Shown here piece by piece: positions 8,393-15,866 of a stretch of DNA of 24,974 bases. Both the position numbers and the translations under genes were made by a program. The notes under the pieces are model-generated. The model was given only the letters and a program-made list of their open reading frames with translations, was not told the origin of the DNA and ran no database searches. Every line of letters starts with the position of its first letter. The first letter of the stretch is position 1. Origin of the DNA: an uncultured Marmoricola sp. (GTDB taxonomy: Bacteria > Actinomycetota > Actinomycetes > Propionibacteriales > Nocardioidaceae); assembly GCF_943913695.1 (NCBI RefSeq), contig NZ_CALTZE010000048.1, positions 1 through 24,974 of the forward strand, given 5' to 3'.

Positions 8393-8398
8393 CGGGTC

Positions 8399-8626
8399 GT
8401 GAGCGTCTTCCCCACCGACCAGCGCGACCGGCCCGTGAGCGCCTTCGTCGCCGTCCTCGTCGCCCTGCTCAGTGGCGGCTACATGCTGCCGTGGGCCGTC
8501 GCGGCCCTGCGCGGCAAGTCGAACCACTGGACCATCTTCTGGGTCAACCTGCTGCTCGGGTGGACCGTGGTGGGCTGGGTCGTGGCGCTGGTGATGTCGT
8601 TCTCCTCCCACAAGCGGCTCTACTGA
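8399..8626 (+). CDS. Small two-helix membrane protein, superinfection-immunity family
   Basis: A 75-residue protein with two hydrophobic spans, about residues 14-36 and 44-67, joined by a short basic loop (LRGKSNHW). The pattern GGYMLPW..AALRGKSN...FWVNLLLGWTVVGWVVAL is that of the superinfection immunity (Imm_superinfect) family, named after the phage T4 Imm protein that blocks DNA entry from a second phage. Chromosomal members are widespread, and most have no tested role. It is the only plus-strand gene inside the minus-strand half of the island, and its stop overlaps the last codons of the convergent CodA-like gene by seven bases. The start is GTG 8399; no ribosome binding site is seen. 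Confidence 0.72.
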   Translation: MSVFPTDQRDRPVSAFVAVLVALLSGGYMLPWAVAALRGKSNHWTIFWVNLLLGWTVVGWVVALVMSFSSHKRLY

Positions 8627-9873
8627 CCCTCCGGGCCGCAGGCTCGGTCGAGCAGCAGCTCGGTGGTCGTCGTCGTGGTCGCGACGACGCGCCCCGAGGC
8701 CACGACGTAGGCCGGCGCCGCGTGGTGGGTCAGCACCTCGCGCAGCGTCGCGTGGCCGTGGACCACGAGGTCGGCCCGGCCGCCCACCTCCAGCCGGTGG
8801 TCGGGCACGCCGAGCACCCGCGCCGCGGTGGTGGTGACCGCGTCGTAGACGAGGTCGATGCCGCGCGCGTCGACGGCCTCGAGGGCGTGGGCGGCGAGGA
8901 AGGCGATCTCGAGCATGTGGTGGCGACCGAAGGGGTAGTAGGCGTCCTCGATGTCGTCCTGGCCCAGCGCGACCGGCAACCCCATCTCGGTCAGCTCCCG
9001 CACCGGCAGGTGCAGCGGCCCGGTGTGCGGGTCGCTGACGAAGCCCAGCCCGGCCCGGCGGGCCAGGCCCGCGAGCCGCTCCAGCGAGGGCCGGGCGTAG
9101 AGGCCGACGGCGCGGGCGTGGTTGGCGACCCCGCGCCCGACCAGTCCGTGCTCCAGCATCGCGGAGGCGAGCATCTCGGTGGTCCGCAGGCTCGCGTCGC
9201 CCGCGTCGTCGACCAGCATCGCCACCCGACGCCCCTCCGCGGCGGCCAGCGCGCACATCCGACGTACGTGTTCGCGGGCGTCGTCGTCGGTGTGCTCGAT
9301 CCAGGGGATGCCGCCCACGACGTCGGCCCCCAGCGCGACGGCCTCGCGCACCAGCTCCTCGGCCCCGGGGTCGCACAGCAGCCCGTCCTGCGGGAAGGCC
9401 ACCACCTGGAGGTCGACCACGCCGGCGAACTCCTCGCGCAGCGCCAGCAGCGGCACCACCCCCTCCAGGCCGGCCGAGGTGTCCACGTCGGCGAAGGCCA
9501 GCACGTGGCGGACTCCGTGCTGCACCGCCTGCAGCACCGCGCGGCGCGCCTGGGGCAGGATCCAGCTGCGGTCGTAGTCGGCCTTGACCGCGGAGGCCAG
9601 CTCGATCGAGTGCAGCGCCGAGCCCATCTCGCCCGAGGTGTACGCCGTCAGCGCGGCGTCGCCGATGCGGTCGAGGGTGTGCACCTTGTCGAGGTGCATG
9701 TGGCCGTTGACGAAGCTCTCGGTGACCAGTCCTCCGGCGGCGTCGACCTCCTCAGCGCCGCGGAGCGGGTCCGGTGAGACCGCCGAGATCCGGCCGTCGT
9801 CGATGCCGAGGTGCCAGCGGCCCTCACGGCCGCGGAGCGTCGCGTCCGCGACGACGAGCTGGTGCTGGGTCAT
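8620..9873 (-). CDS. CodA-like amidohydrolase (cytosine deaminase family, altered metal site)
   Basis: A 417-residue amidohydrolase-superfamily TIM barrel. It follows E. coli cytosine deaminase through NGHMHLDK (57-63; His58 and His60), VVAFPQDGLL (157-166), LGADVVGGIPW, ANHARAVGLY (His252) and GQDDIEDAYYPFG (Asp306). The strand that should carry the next metal His and the catalytic Glu (HCDE in CodA) reads MLVDDAGD (219-226), so Leu220 stands at the His position and Asp223 at the Glu position. It may therefore deaminate another ring, act as a non-deaminating hydrolase, or have shifted ligands. The start is ATG 9873, with no clear ribosome binding site; 111 bases separate it from the amidase upstream, enough for its own promoter. 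Confidence 0.82.
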   Translation of the reverse strand: MTQHQLVVADATLRGREGRWHLGIDDGRISAVSPDPLRGAEEVDAAGGLVTESFVNGHMHLDKVHTLDRIGDAALTAYTSGEMGSALHSIELASAVKADYDRSWILPQARRAVLQAVQHGVRHVLAFADVDTSAGLEGVVPLLALREEFAGVVDLQVVAFPQDGLLCDPGAEELVREAVALGADVVGGIPWIEHTDDDAREHVRRMCALAAAEGRRVAMLVDDAGDASLRTTEMLASAMLEHGLVGRGVANHARAVGLYARPSLERLAGLARRAGLGFVSDPHTGPLHLPVRELTEMGLPVALGQDDIEDAYYPFGRHHMLEIAFLAAHALEAVDARGIDLVYDAVTTTAARVLGVPDHRLEVGGRADLVVHGHATLREVLTHHAAPAYVVASGRVVATTTTTTELLLDRACGPEGQ

Positions 9874-9984
9874 GAGCCGATTGAAGCGACGTCGCCGCCA
9901 CCGGGTCCACGGCGAAGGTTGCCCAGCCGTCCCCACCCCCGGGCGGCAACTCCTGCCAGCGCCCGCGTCGCCGAACGGCCAGCC

Positions 9985-11379
9985 TCAGGCGACCAGCGCC
10001 TCCACCGCCGAGGCGATCTCGAGCAGACGCCGGTCGTGGCCGTGCGGGGCGACGAGCTGCAGGCCGACCGGGAGGCCGTCGCGGGTCGAGCCGAAGGGCA
10101 CGGAGATCGCCGGGCAGCCGGTGACGGTGATGACGTAGGCCGCCCGCATCCAGTCGAGGTAGGTCTCCATCGCGCGCCCGTTGATCTCGGTCGGGAACTC
10201 CTGGTCGGCTGGGAAGGGCGGCACCTGGCAGGCGGGCAGCACCAGCACGTCGTGGTCGGTGAAGAACTCCCGCATCCGGTGCGAGAGCGCCGTGCGCTGG
10301 GCGTAGGCGCGCGCGACGTCGGCGCCCGTCAACGCCTCGCCCGCGCGGATGTTGTCGGCGAGCGAGGCCTTGAAGGAGTCGGGGTGCGCGGCCAGCAGCG
10401 CTCCGAGCCTGGCCTGGAAGTGCCAGGCACGCAGGGTGCGGAAGCACTCCTCGGCCTCCGGCAGCGAGGGGTACGCCGACCCCACCTCGGCGCCCGCGGC
10501 GGCAAGCACCGGACCCGCCGACTCCACGACCGCGGCGACCTCGTCGTCGACCTCGAACGCGCCGCCCAGGGAGGGCGAGACCGCGACGCGCAGCCCGGCG
10601 AGCGAGCCGGTCAGCGGCGGGGCGAAGCTCGAGCCGGGGTCGCCCAGAGCCTGCGGAGCGCGGGGGTCGGGTCCGGCCATGACGGAGAGCAGCAGCGCGA
10701 GGTCGCCGACGTTGCGGGCCATGGGGCCGCCGACCGAGGTGGTCTCCCAGTGGTTGGCCGCCGGCCACTCCGGCACCCGGCCGAGCGAGGGGCGCAGCCC
10801 GACGACGCCGCAGAAGGACGCGGGGTTGCGCAGCGAGCCGCCCATGTCGGAGCCGTCGGCGAGCGGCACCATCCCGGCCGCGAGCGCGCAGGCGGCGCCG
10901 CCCGACGAGCCGCCCGCGGACCGGGTGGGGTCGACGGGGTTCAGCGTGGTGCCGAAGACGGTGTTGAAGGTGTGGGACCCGGCGGCGAACTCCGGCACGT
11001 TGGTGCGCCCGACCACCACGACCCCGGCGCGGCGTACGCGCTCCACGAGGAGCTCGTCGCGGTCGGGCACGTGGTCGGCGAGCAGCGGGGAGCCGTAGGT
11101 CGTGCGCCACCCGGCGACCTCGTGGGTGTCCTTGAAGGCGAAGGGCAGCCCGTGCAGCGGGCCCACCTCGGCGCCGGACGCGAGCGCCTCGTCGGCGGCG
11201 GCCGCACCCTCGCGGGCGCGCTCCTCGTCGAGGGAGACGATCGCGTTGAGCTCCGGGTTGCGCTCGGAGATCCGGGTGAGGTGGAGCTCCATCAGCTCGC
11301 GGGCGGAGATCACGCGCGACCGGAGCGCGGCGACCTGCTCGCGCGCGGGTGACTCGACGCCGAGGCTTGCCGGGCTCAC
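9985..11379 (-). CDS. Amidase, amidase-signature family (candidate ureidomalonase or malonamidase)
   Basis: A 464-residue serine amidase. The catalytic triad is complete: Lys83 (PFAFKDTHE), Ser158 (SAGGSSGGAA) and Ser182 (DGSDMGGSLRNPA). The Lys-to-Ser (75) and Ser-to-Ser (24) spacings match those of the family. Such enzymes hydrolyse C-N bonds of amides and ureides. Here it is coupled to the Mo hydroxylase genes: GTG 11379 overlaps the CoxG-like stop by four bases. In an oxidative pyrimidine route it could be the ureidomalonase (ureidomalonate to malonate plus urea) or, in the scheme proposed below, cleave malonamate to malonate plus ammonia. The exact substrate cannot be read from sequence. 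Confidence 0.9.
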   Translation of the reverse strand: MSPASLGVESPAREQVAALRSRVISARELMELHLTRISERNPELNAIVSLDEERAREGAAAADEALASGAEVGPLHGLPFAFKDTHEVAGWRTTYGSPLLADHVPDRDELLVERVRRAGVVVVGRTNVPEFAAGSHTFNTVFGTTLNPVDPTRSAGGSSGGAACALAAGMVPLADGSDMGGSLRNPASFCGVVGLRPSLGRVPEWPAANHWETTSVGGPMARNVGDLALLLSVMAGPDPRAPQALGDPGSSFAPPLTGSLAGLRVAVSPSLGGAFEVDDEVAAVVESAGPVLAAAGAEVGSAYPSLPEAEECFRTLRAWHFQARLGALLAAHPDSFKASLADNIRAGEALTGADVARAYAQRTALSHRMREFFTDHDVLVLPACQVPPFPADQEFPTEINGRAMETYLDWMRAAYVITVTGCPAISVPFGSTRDGLPVGLQLVAPHGHDRRLLEIASAVEALVA

Positions 11380-12020
11380 CGCCGGCGACCCAGCACGGCA
11401 CCCACCGCGACGCCGAGCAGCACCAGCCCGGCCCCGACCGCGACCCCGCGGTAGAAGTCGTCGGAGGAGCCACCGCCGGGGGTGACGGCCCGGCCGGGGG
11501 CCGCGAAGACGGTCGTCGGCTCACCGGAGGTGGTGCCGTCGGTGCCGGTCTGGGAGACGACGGCCTCCGTGGTGGGCACGGGTGCGCCGATCGTGCCGGC
11601 GACGTTGCCGAAGAACTCCGCGGCCATCCGCTTGGAGACGCTGGCGAGCATCCGCTGCCCGACGCCGCCGACCATGCCGCCGACGGTGGCGTCGGCCTCG
11701 TAGGAGATCTTGGTGCCCTCGTCGCCGAGGTCCTCGAAGGCGACGTCGACCACGGCGTCGATGGTGCCGGGCGCACCCGCCCCGCTCAGCCGCATCACCA
11801 GCGACTCGTGCTCGCGCAGGTCCGAGAGCGCGCACGAGCCGGCATAGGTGCCCTTGATCGCGGCCACGCCCGCGGTGACGGTCATGGCGTACTCGTCCTG
11901 CCCGGTGGTCTCCAGGCGCTCGCAGCCCGGGATCGTCGCCACCAGCACGCGCGGGTCGAGCAGGGCGTCCCAGACCTCCCCGACGGGGTGGGCGACGACG
12001 TTGCTGCCGGAGATCTTCAT
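11376..12020 (-). CDS. CoxG-like SRPBCC protein with C-terminal membrane anchor
   Basis: A 214-residue protein. The first 150 residues are the SRPBCC fold of the CO-dehydrogenase subunit G family: MKISGSNVVAHPVGEVWDAL at the start, IPGCERLE, YAMTVTAGVAAIKGTYAG, and GVGQRMLASVSKRMAAEFF. A Ser/Thr/Pro-rich linker follows, and then one hydrophobic helix (about 190-209) with a terminal Arg-Arg-Arg, which would hold the protein on the inner face of the membrane. CoxG in Oligotropha is thought to anchor CO dehydrogenase to the membrane, so a similar recruiting role for the molybdenum enzyme is likely. ATG 12020 overlaps the stop of the large subunit (ATGA). Confidence 0.87.
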   Translation of the reverse strand: MKISGSNVVAHPVGEVWDALLDPRVLVATIPGCERLETTGQDEYAMTVTAGVAAIKGTYAGSCALSDLREHESLVMRLSGAGAPGTIDAVVDVAFEDLGDEGTKISYEADATVGGMVGGVGQRMLASVSKRMAAEFFGNVAGTIGAPVPTTEAVVSQTGTDGTTSGEPTTVFAAPGRAVTPGGGSSDDFYRGVAVGAGLVLLGVAVGAVLGRRR

Positions 12021-14404
12021 CGGGTGTGCTCCTGGGAGAGTCGCAGGGTGTAGAGCTCGGAGGGCGAGATCGGCATGGCCGTGATCGGGATCCGCTCGGC
12101 GTCCTCGATGGCGGCGGCGAAGACGGCCGCCGAGGGGATCACCCCCGCCTCGCCGGCGCCCTTGATGCCGAGGGGGTTCAGCGGCGAGGGCGTCTCGAGG
12201 TGGTCGACGTCGATGCCGTCAGGCACCTCGGTGACGTAGGGCATCAGGAAGTCCATGAAGGAGGCGTTGAGCAGCTGGCCGGACTCGTCGTAGGCCATCC
12301 GCTCGTAGAGCGCCCCGCCGACCCCTTGCGCGACACCGCCGTGGATCTGGCCCTCGACGATCATCGGGTTGATCAGATGGCCGCAGTCGTGGACGACGGC
12401 GTACTTGAGGATCGTGATCTCGGCCGTCTCGGGGTCGGTCTCGACGATCACGGCGTGCATGCCGGAGGCGAAGGTGGCCCGCGGCGGGGAGTAGAAGTCC
12501 TTGCCCTCCAGTCCGGGCTCCTCGTCCTCGGGCACCGGCGGCTGGCTGGTGTCGCCGACGGAGAACTGCGTGGCCGCCTTGGAGGCCTCGTCGAAGGCGT
12601 AGCGCAGCGGGTTGGAGAGCACCGAGACCGTGCCGAGGTCGATCGCGCTGTCCGGCGCGCCCTTGACCGAGACCACCCCGTCGACGATCTGGAGGTCGGC
12701 CGGGTCGGCCTCGAGCGCGTCGGCGGCGATCTTGAGCGCCTTCTCCTTGGCGCGCTGGGCGGCCAGGTGCACCGCGGAGCCGCTCATCACCGCGGCGCGC
12801 GAGGCGTAGGTGCCGACGGCGTACGGCATCCGGCGGGTGTCGCCGGTGACCACCTCGACGTCCTCGAAGCGCACGCCGAGCTCGTCGGCGACCAGCTGCG
12901 CGAAGACGGTGGCGTGGCCCTGGCCCTGCGTGGTCAGGCCGGTCGCGACCTTGACCTTGCCGCTGGTCTCGATGTGCACGTGGGCGCCCTCGTAGGGACC
13001 GACGCCGGTGCCCTCGACGTAGCAGGCCAGGCCGATGCCGACCCGCCGGCCCTGGGCCGCCATCTGCTCGCGGTAGGCCGGGAAGTCGTCCCAGCCGACC
13101 AGCTGCTTGAGCTTCTCGAGCGAGGCGGGGTAGTCGCCGGAGTCGTACTCCAGCTCGCGGCCGTCCTGGAAGACCAGCCCGTGGTCGTAGGGGAACTCCT
13201 CGGGCTGGATGAAGTTGACCGCCCGCACCTCGGTGCGGTCCTTGCCGAGGTAGGCAGCGATCGCGTCCATCGTGCGCTCCATCGCGTAGCAGCCCTGCGG
13301 CCGCCCGGCGCCGCGGTAGGGCGTGACGATGACGGTGTTGGTGTAGAGCGACTCGAAGACCACGCGGTAGGCGCCCGGCTTGTAGGGGCCGAGCAGCTGG
13401 GTCGAGGTGATGATCGGCACGATCAGGCCGTAGGGCGTGTAGGCGCCGTTGTCGTGCCAGAACTCCACGTCGAGGCCGAGCAGCCGGCCGTCGTCGTCGA
13501 AGCCCACCTCGATGTGCTGCACCTGGCCGCGCTCGTGCGCGGAGGAGATGAAGTGCTCGCGGCGGTCCTCCACGAACTTCACCGGCCGGCCCAGCGCGCG
13601 GGCGGCGTAGGGCACGAGCAGCTCCTCGGGCCACGGGTGCACGACCTTGACCCCGAAGCCGCCACCCACGTCGGGGGTGATGACGTCGACCTGCCCGAGG
13701 TCGAGACCGAGCTTGACCGCGACCGCGGCACGTACGCCGGTCGAGGTCTGCGTCGAGGTCCACAGCTGCAGGCGGTCGAGGTCGGGCTCCCAGCGCGCCA
13801 CCGTGCCGCGCCCCTCCATCGGCATGCAGGCGCTGCGCTCGACGGTCAGGTCGAGCTCGAGGGTGTGCGGGGCGGCCGCGATGGCGGCGCGCGCGTCGCC
13901 GACCTCCTGCTCGAGCCGCGCAGCGACGTTGCCCGGCACGTCGTCGTGCACCAGTCGCTCGCCGGCGCGGGCGGTCTCGATGCCCACGACCGGGGGCAGC
14001 ACGTCGTAGGTGACGGTGATGCGTGCGACGGCGTCCTCGGCGACGTAGCGGTCGTCGGCCACCACGAAGGCGATCGCCTCGCCGACGTAGTTGACCTCGT
14101 CCTTGGCCAGGGCGTACTGCGTGCGGCCGTGGCTCAGCGCCGGGTGCGGGATCAGCAGCGGCAACGGCTCGGCCATGGCACCGGTGAGGTCCTCGTGGGT
14201 GTAGACCGCGTGGACGCCCTCGAGGTCGAGCACCGCCTCGACGTCGATGTCGAGGATCCGGGCGTGGGCGTGCGGGCTGCGCAGCACCGCCGCGTGCAGG
14301 GTGTCGGGGCCGGCCGCGACGTCGTCGACGTAGCGGCCACCACCCCGCAGGAAGCGCTGGTCCTCGACCCGCTGGACCGGCTGGCCCATCAGCTTGGTGC
14401 TCAT
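12017..14404 (-). CDS. Molybdenum hydroxylase large subunit (CoxL-like; candidate uracil/thymine dehydrogenase)
   Basis: The 795-residue molybdopterin-cytosine-dinucleotide subunit of a xanthine-oxidase-family hydroxylase. Marks in order are QRVEDQRFLRGGGRYVDD near the N-terminus, TPDVGGGFGVK (243-253), PYRGAGRPQGCYAMER (362-377), GQGHATVFAQ and GIKGAGEAGVIPSAA (746-760) with the catalytic Glu752. The CO-dehydrogenase loop with its Cys (AYRCSFR) is absent, so it is not a CO dehydrogenase; it should hydroxylate a heterocycle with water as the oxygen source. Uracil or thymine to barbiturate or methylbarbiturate fits the neighbouring permease and barbiturase. The loop has Gln370, where many relatives have Glu. 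The order M-S-L-G, with ATGA or GTGA overlaps at each junction, indicates one tightly coupled operon. No XdhC/CoxF-type maturation gene is in the window. Confidence 0.92.
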   Translation of the reverse strand: MSTKLMGQPVQRVEDQRFLRGGGRYVDDVAAGPDTLHAAVLRSPHAHARILDIDVEAVLDLEGVHAVYTHEDLTGAMAEPLPLLIPHPALSHGRTQYALAKDEVNYVGEAIAFVVADDRYVAEDAVARITVTYDVLPPVVGIETARAGERLVHDDVPGNVAARLEQEVGDARAAIAAAPHTLELDLTVERSACMPMEGRGTVARWEPDLDRLQLWTSTQTSTGVRAAVAVKLGLDLGQVDVITPDVGGGFGVKVVHPWPEELLVPYAARALGRPVKFVEDRREHFISSAHERGQVQHIEVGFDDDGRLLGLDVEFWHDNGAYTPYGLIVPIITSTQLLGPYKPGAYRVVFESLYTNTVIVTPYRGAGRPQGCYAMERTMDAIAAYLGKDRTEVRAVNFIQPEEFPYDHGLVFQDGRELEYDSGDYPASLEKLKQLVGWDDFPAYREQMAAQGRRVGIGLACYVEGTGVGPYEGAHVHIETSGKVKVATGLTTQGQGHATVFAQLVADELGVRFEDVEVVTGDTRRMPYAVGTYASRAAVMSGSAVHLAAQRAKEKALKIAADALEADPADLQIVDGVVSVKGAPDSAIDLGTVSVLSNPLRYAFDEASKAATQFSVGDTSQPPVPEDEEPGLEGKDFYSPPRATFASGMHAVIVETDPETAEITILKYAVVHDCGHLINPMIVEGQIHGGVAQGVGGALYERMAYDESGQLLNASFMDFLMPYVTEVPDGIDVDHLETPSPLNPLGIKGAGEAGVIPSAAVFAAAIEDAERIPITAMPISPSELYTLRLSQEHTR

Positions 14405-15033
14405 GACCGCTGCCCCGACGCCTCGTGGGTCCCCGACGCCTCCTGGGTCCCCGACGCCTCCTGGGTCCCCGACGCCTCGTGGCTCCCCGACGCCTCGTGC
14501 TTCCCCGACGCCTCGTGGCTCCCCGACGCCTCGTGGCTCGCTGCCGCTTCCTGAGCCTGACGAAGGACGGCCGCGCGCTCGACGGCCTTGACGATGTTCT
14601 GGTAGCCGGTGCAGCGGCACAGGTTGCCGGCGATCATGTCGCGGGCCTGCTCGTGGGTGGGCGAGGGGTTCTCGCGCAGCCCCGCGTGGATCGTGGTCAG
14701 GAAGCCGGGCGTGCAGAAGCCGCACTGCAGCCCGTGGCACTCGGCGAAGGCCTGCTGCACCGGGCCGAGCGACCCGTCGGGCTCGGTGAGCCCCTCGACG
14801 GTGGTGATCTCGTGGTCGGCCGCGGTCACCGCGAACATCAGGCACGCACGCGTCGGCGCGCCGTCGACGAGGATCGTGCAGGCACCGCAGACGCCGTGCT
14901 CGCAGCCGACGTGGGTGCCGGTCAGGCCGAGGTCGTGGCGCAGCGCGTCGGAGAGCAGCCGTCGCGCGGGCACGCTGACCTCGTGGGTCGCGCCGTTGAC
15001 GCGCAGGCGGATCTGGTGCAGCTGCTCGGTCAT
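14401..15033 (-). CDS. Molybdenum hydroxylase small subunit (2Fe-2S) with hexapeptide-repeat tail
   Basis: A 210-residue electron-transfer subunit. Cys44, 49, 52 and 64 form the plant-ferredoxin-type cluster (GCEHGVCGAC...C), and Cys104, 107, 139 and 141 form the second cluster (QCGFCTPG...CRCTGY). The family normally ends shortly after the CRCTGYQNIVKAV helix, near residue 160. Here the chain runs on with seven six-residue repeats (S/T/K-H/Q-E-A-S-G) at 166-207, then QRS. The start is ATG 15033, with AGGAGG upstream, overlapping the FAD subunit stop by four bases; its own stop overlaps the large subunit ATG. The tail is an unusual addition; the cores of both clusters are intact, so the enzyme should be functional. 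Confidence 0.93.
   Translation of the reverse strand: MTEQLHQIRLRVNGATHEVSVPARRLLSDALRHDLGLTGTHVGCEHGVCGACTILVDGAPTRACLMFAVTAADHEITTVEGLTEPDGSLGPVQQAFAECHGLQCGFCTPGFLTTIHAGLRENPSPTHEQARDMIAGNLCRCTGYQNIVKAVERAAVLRQAQEAAASHEASGSHEASGKHEASGSHEASGTQEASGTQEASGTHEASGQRS
14413..14538 (-). repeat. In-frame 18-bp tandem repeat (seven units) encoding a hexapeptide tail
   Basis: Seven consecutive 18-bp units, each reading ccccgacgcctcgtgg plus two variable bases on the plus strand, lie at the 3' end of the 2Fe-2S subunit gene. They encode [STK]-[HQ]-E-A-S-G. The changes between units are confined to the first two codons, which gives a recent expansion by slippage with light divergence. Copy number is likely to vary between strains without breaking the frame. 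Confidence 0.93.
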
Positions 15034-15866
15034 CGGGCCTCCTGGCTGCGGGATCGGGCGTGGTCGCGGGCGGCCGCCACCACGCGGGCGGTCAGCACCC
15101 GCACCAGCTGGCCGCGGTAGGCGGCCGTGGCGTGGATGTCGTCTATCGGCTCCAGCTGCGCGAGTGCCGCATCGCCGAGCTCGTCGTCGGCCAGCCCCGA
15201 GAGGTCGAGCACGCTCGGCACGTCGCTGACCGAGAGGTAGCCGACCCGCACGGAGTCGCCCTCCACGAGGGCGGCCGCCCCGACCATGGCGTAGTCACCG
15301 TGGCGCCGCGCGATCTCCTCGAAGGAGACGCCCGCCCGCGGGGCGAGTGCCGGAAACCACGCCGACAGCGCGACCTCGTCGTGGGCCAGCGAGCTCTCCA
15401 GCGGGCCGAGGTAGAGGTCGTCGGCCGCGATCGTGCGCCGCCCCGCGCTGCCCTCGACCTCGACCGAGCCGCCGAGCAGCCGCAGCACCACCGGCATCTC
15501 GGCGGCCGCGTCGGCGTGCACGATCGAGCCCACCGTCGTGCCGCGGTTGCGGATCGTGGGGTGGGCGACGTCGGCCAGCGCCAGCGGGACCAGCGGCTGC
15601 ACCCGGCGTACGTCGGGGCTCGCGAGGACGGCGGCGTGCCGGGCCAGCGCACCGAACCGCACCCCGCCGTCCTCGACGGTGATGGCGTCGAGGCCCGGGA
15701 TCTCGTTGACGTCGACCAGCCGCGAGGGAGCCGCCAGCCGCATCGAGAGCAGCGGGACCAGGCTCTGGCCGCCCGCCAGCACCTTCGCGCCGGGGTCGGA
15801 GGCCAGGGCGGAGACCGCCTCGGCGACCGACCGAGCCCGGACGTAGTCGAAGGGTGCCGGCTTCAC
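15030..15866 (-). CDS. Molybdenum hydroxylase medium subunit (FAD-binding, CoxM-like)
   Basis: A 278-residue FAD subunit of the xanthine-dehydrogenase/CO-dehydrogenase family. The FAD contacts are visible as VLAGGQSLVPLLSMRLA (29-45) and TIRNRGTTVGSIVHADAAAE (104-123). The latter is a variant of the usual RGTVGG...HADPAAE motif, with the second Gly as Ser. The C-terminal CODH_C-like domain follows (GYLSVSDVPSVLDLSGL). It passes electrons from the 2Fe-2S subunit to the acceptor. GTG 15866 overlaps the permease stop by four bases, tying substrate import to oxidation in a single message. Confidence 0.92.
   Translation of the reverse strand: MKPAPFDYVRARSVAEAVSALASDPGAKVLAGGQSLVPLLSMRLAAPSRLVDVNEIPGLDAITVEDGGVRFGALARHAAVLASPDVRRVQPLVPLALADVAHPTIRNRGTTVGSIVHADAAAEMPVVLRLLGGSVEVEGSAGRRTIAADDLYLGPLESSLAHDEVALSAWFPALAPRAGVSFEEIARRHGDYAMVGAAALVEGDSVRVGYLSVSDVPSVLDLSGLADDELGDAALAQLEPIDDIHATAAYRGQLVRVLTARVVAAARDHARSRSQEAR

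Noticed and set aside
8271..8398. A minus-strand TTGACT (8309-8304) as the -35 box of a hyuA promoter.
   Set aside because: No matching -10 hexamer is found at 16-19 bases, so the promoter was not called.
12026..14554. A long plus-strand open frame antisense to the Mo hydroxylase large subunit.
   Set aside because: It is the mirror of a clear enzyme gene; its composition (Val/Asp/Gly/His-rich, no motifs) is that of an antisense shadow.
11376..15866. Aerobic CO dehydrogenase operon (CoxMSL plus CoxG).
   Set aside because: The large subunit lacks the Cys-containing CO dehydrogenase loop and has the PYRGAGRP form of heterocycle hydroxylases; the neighbours are nucleobase genes.
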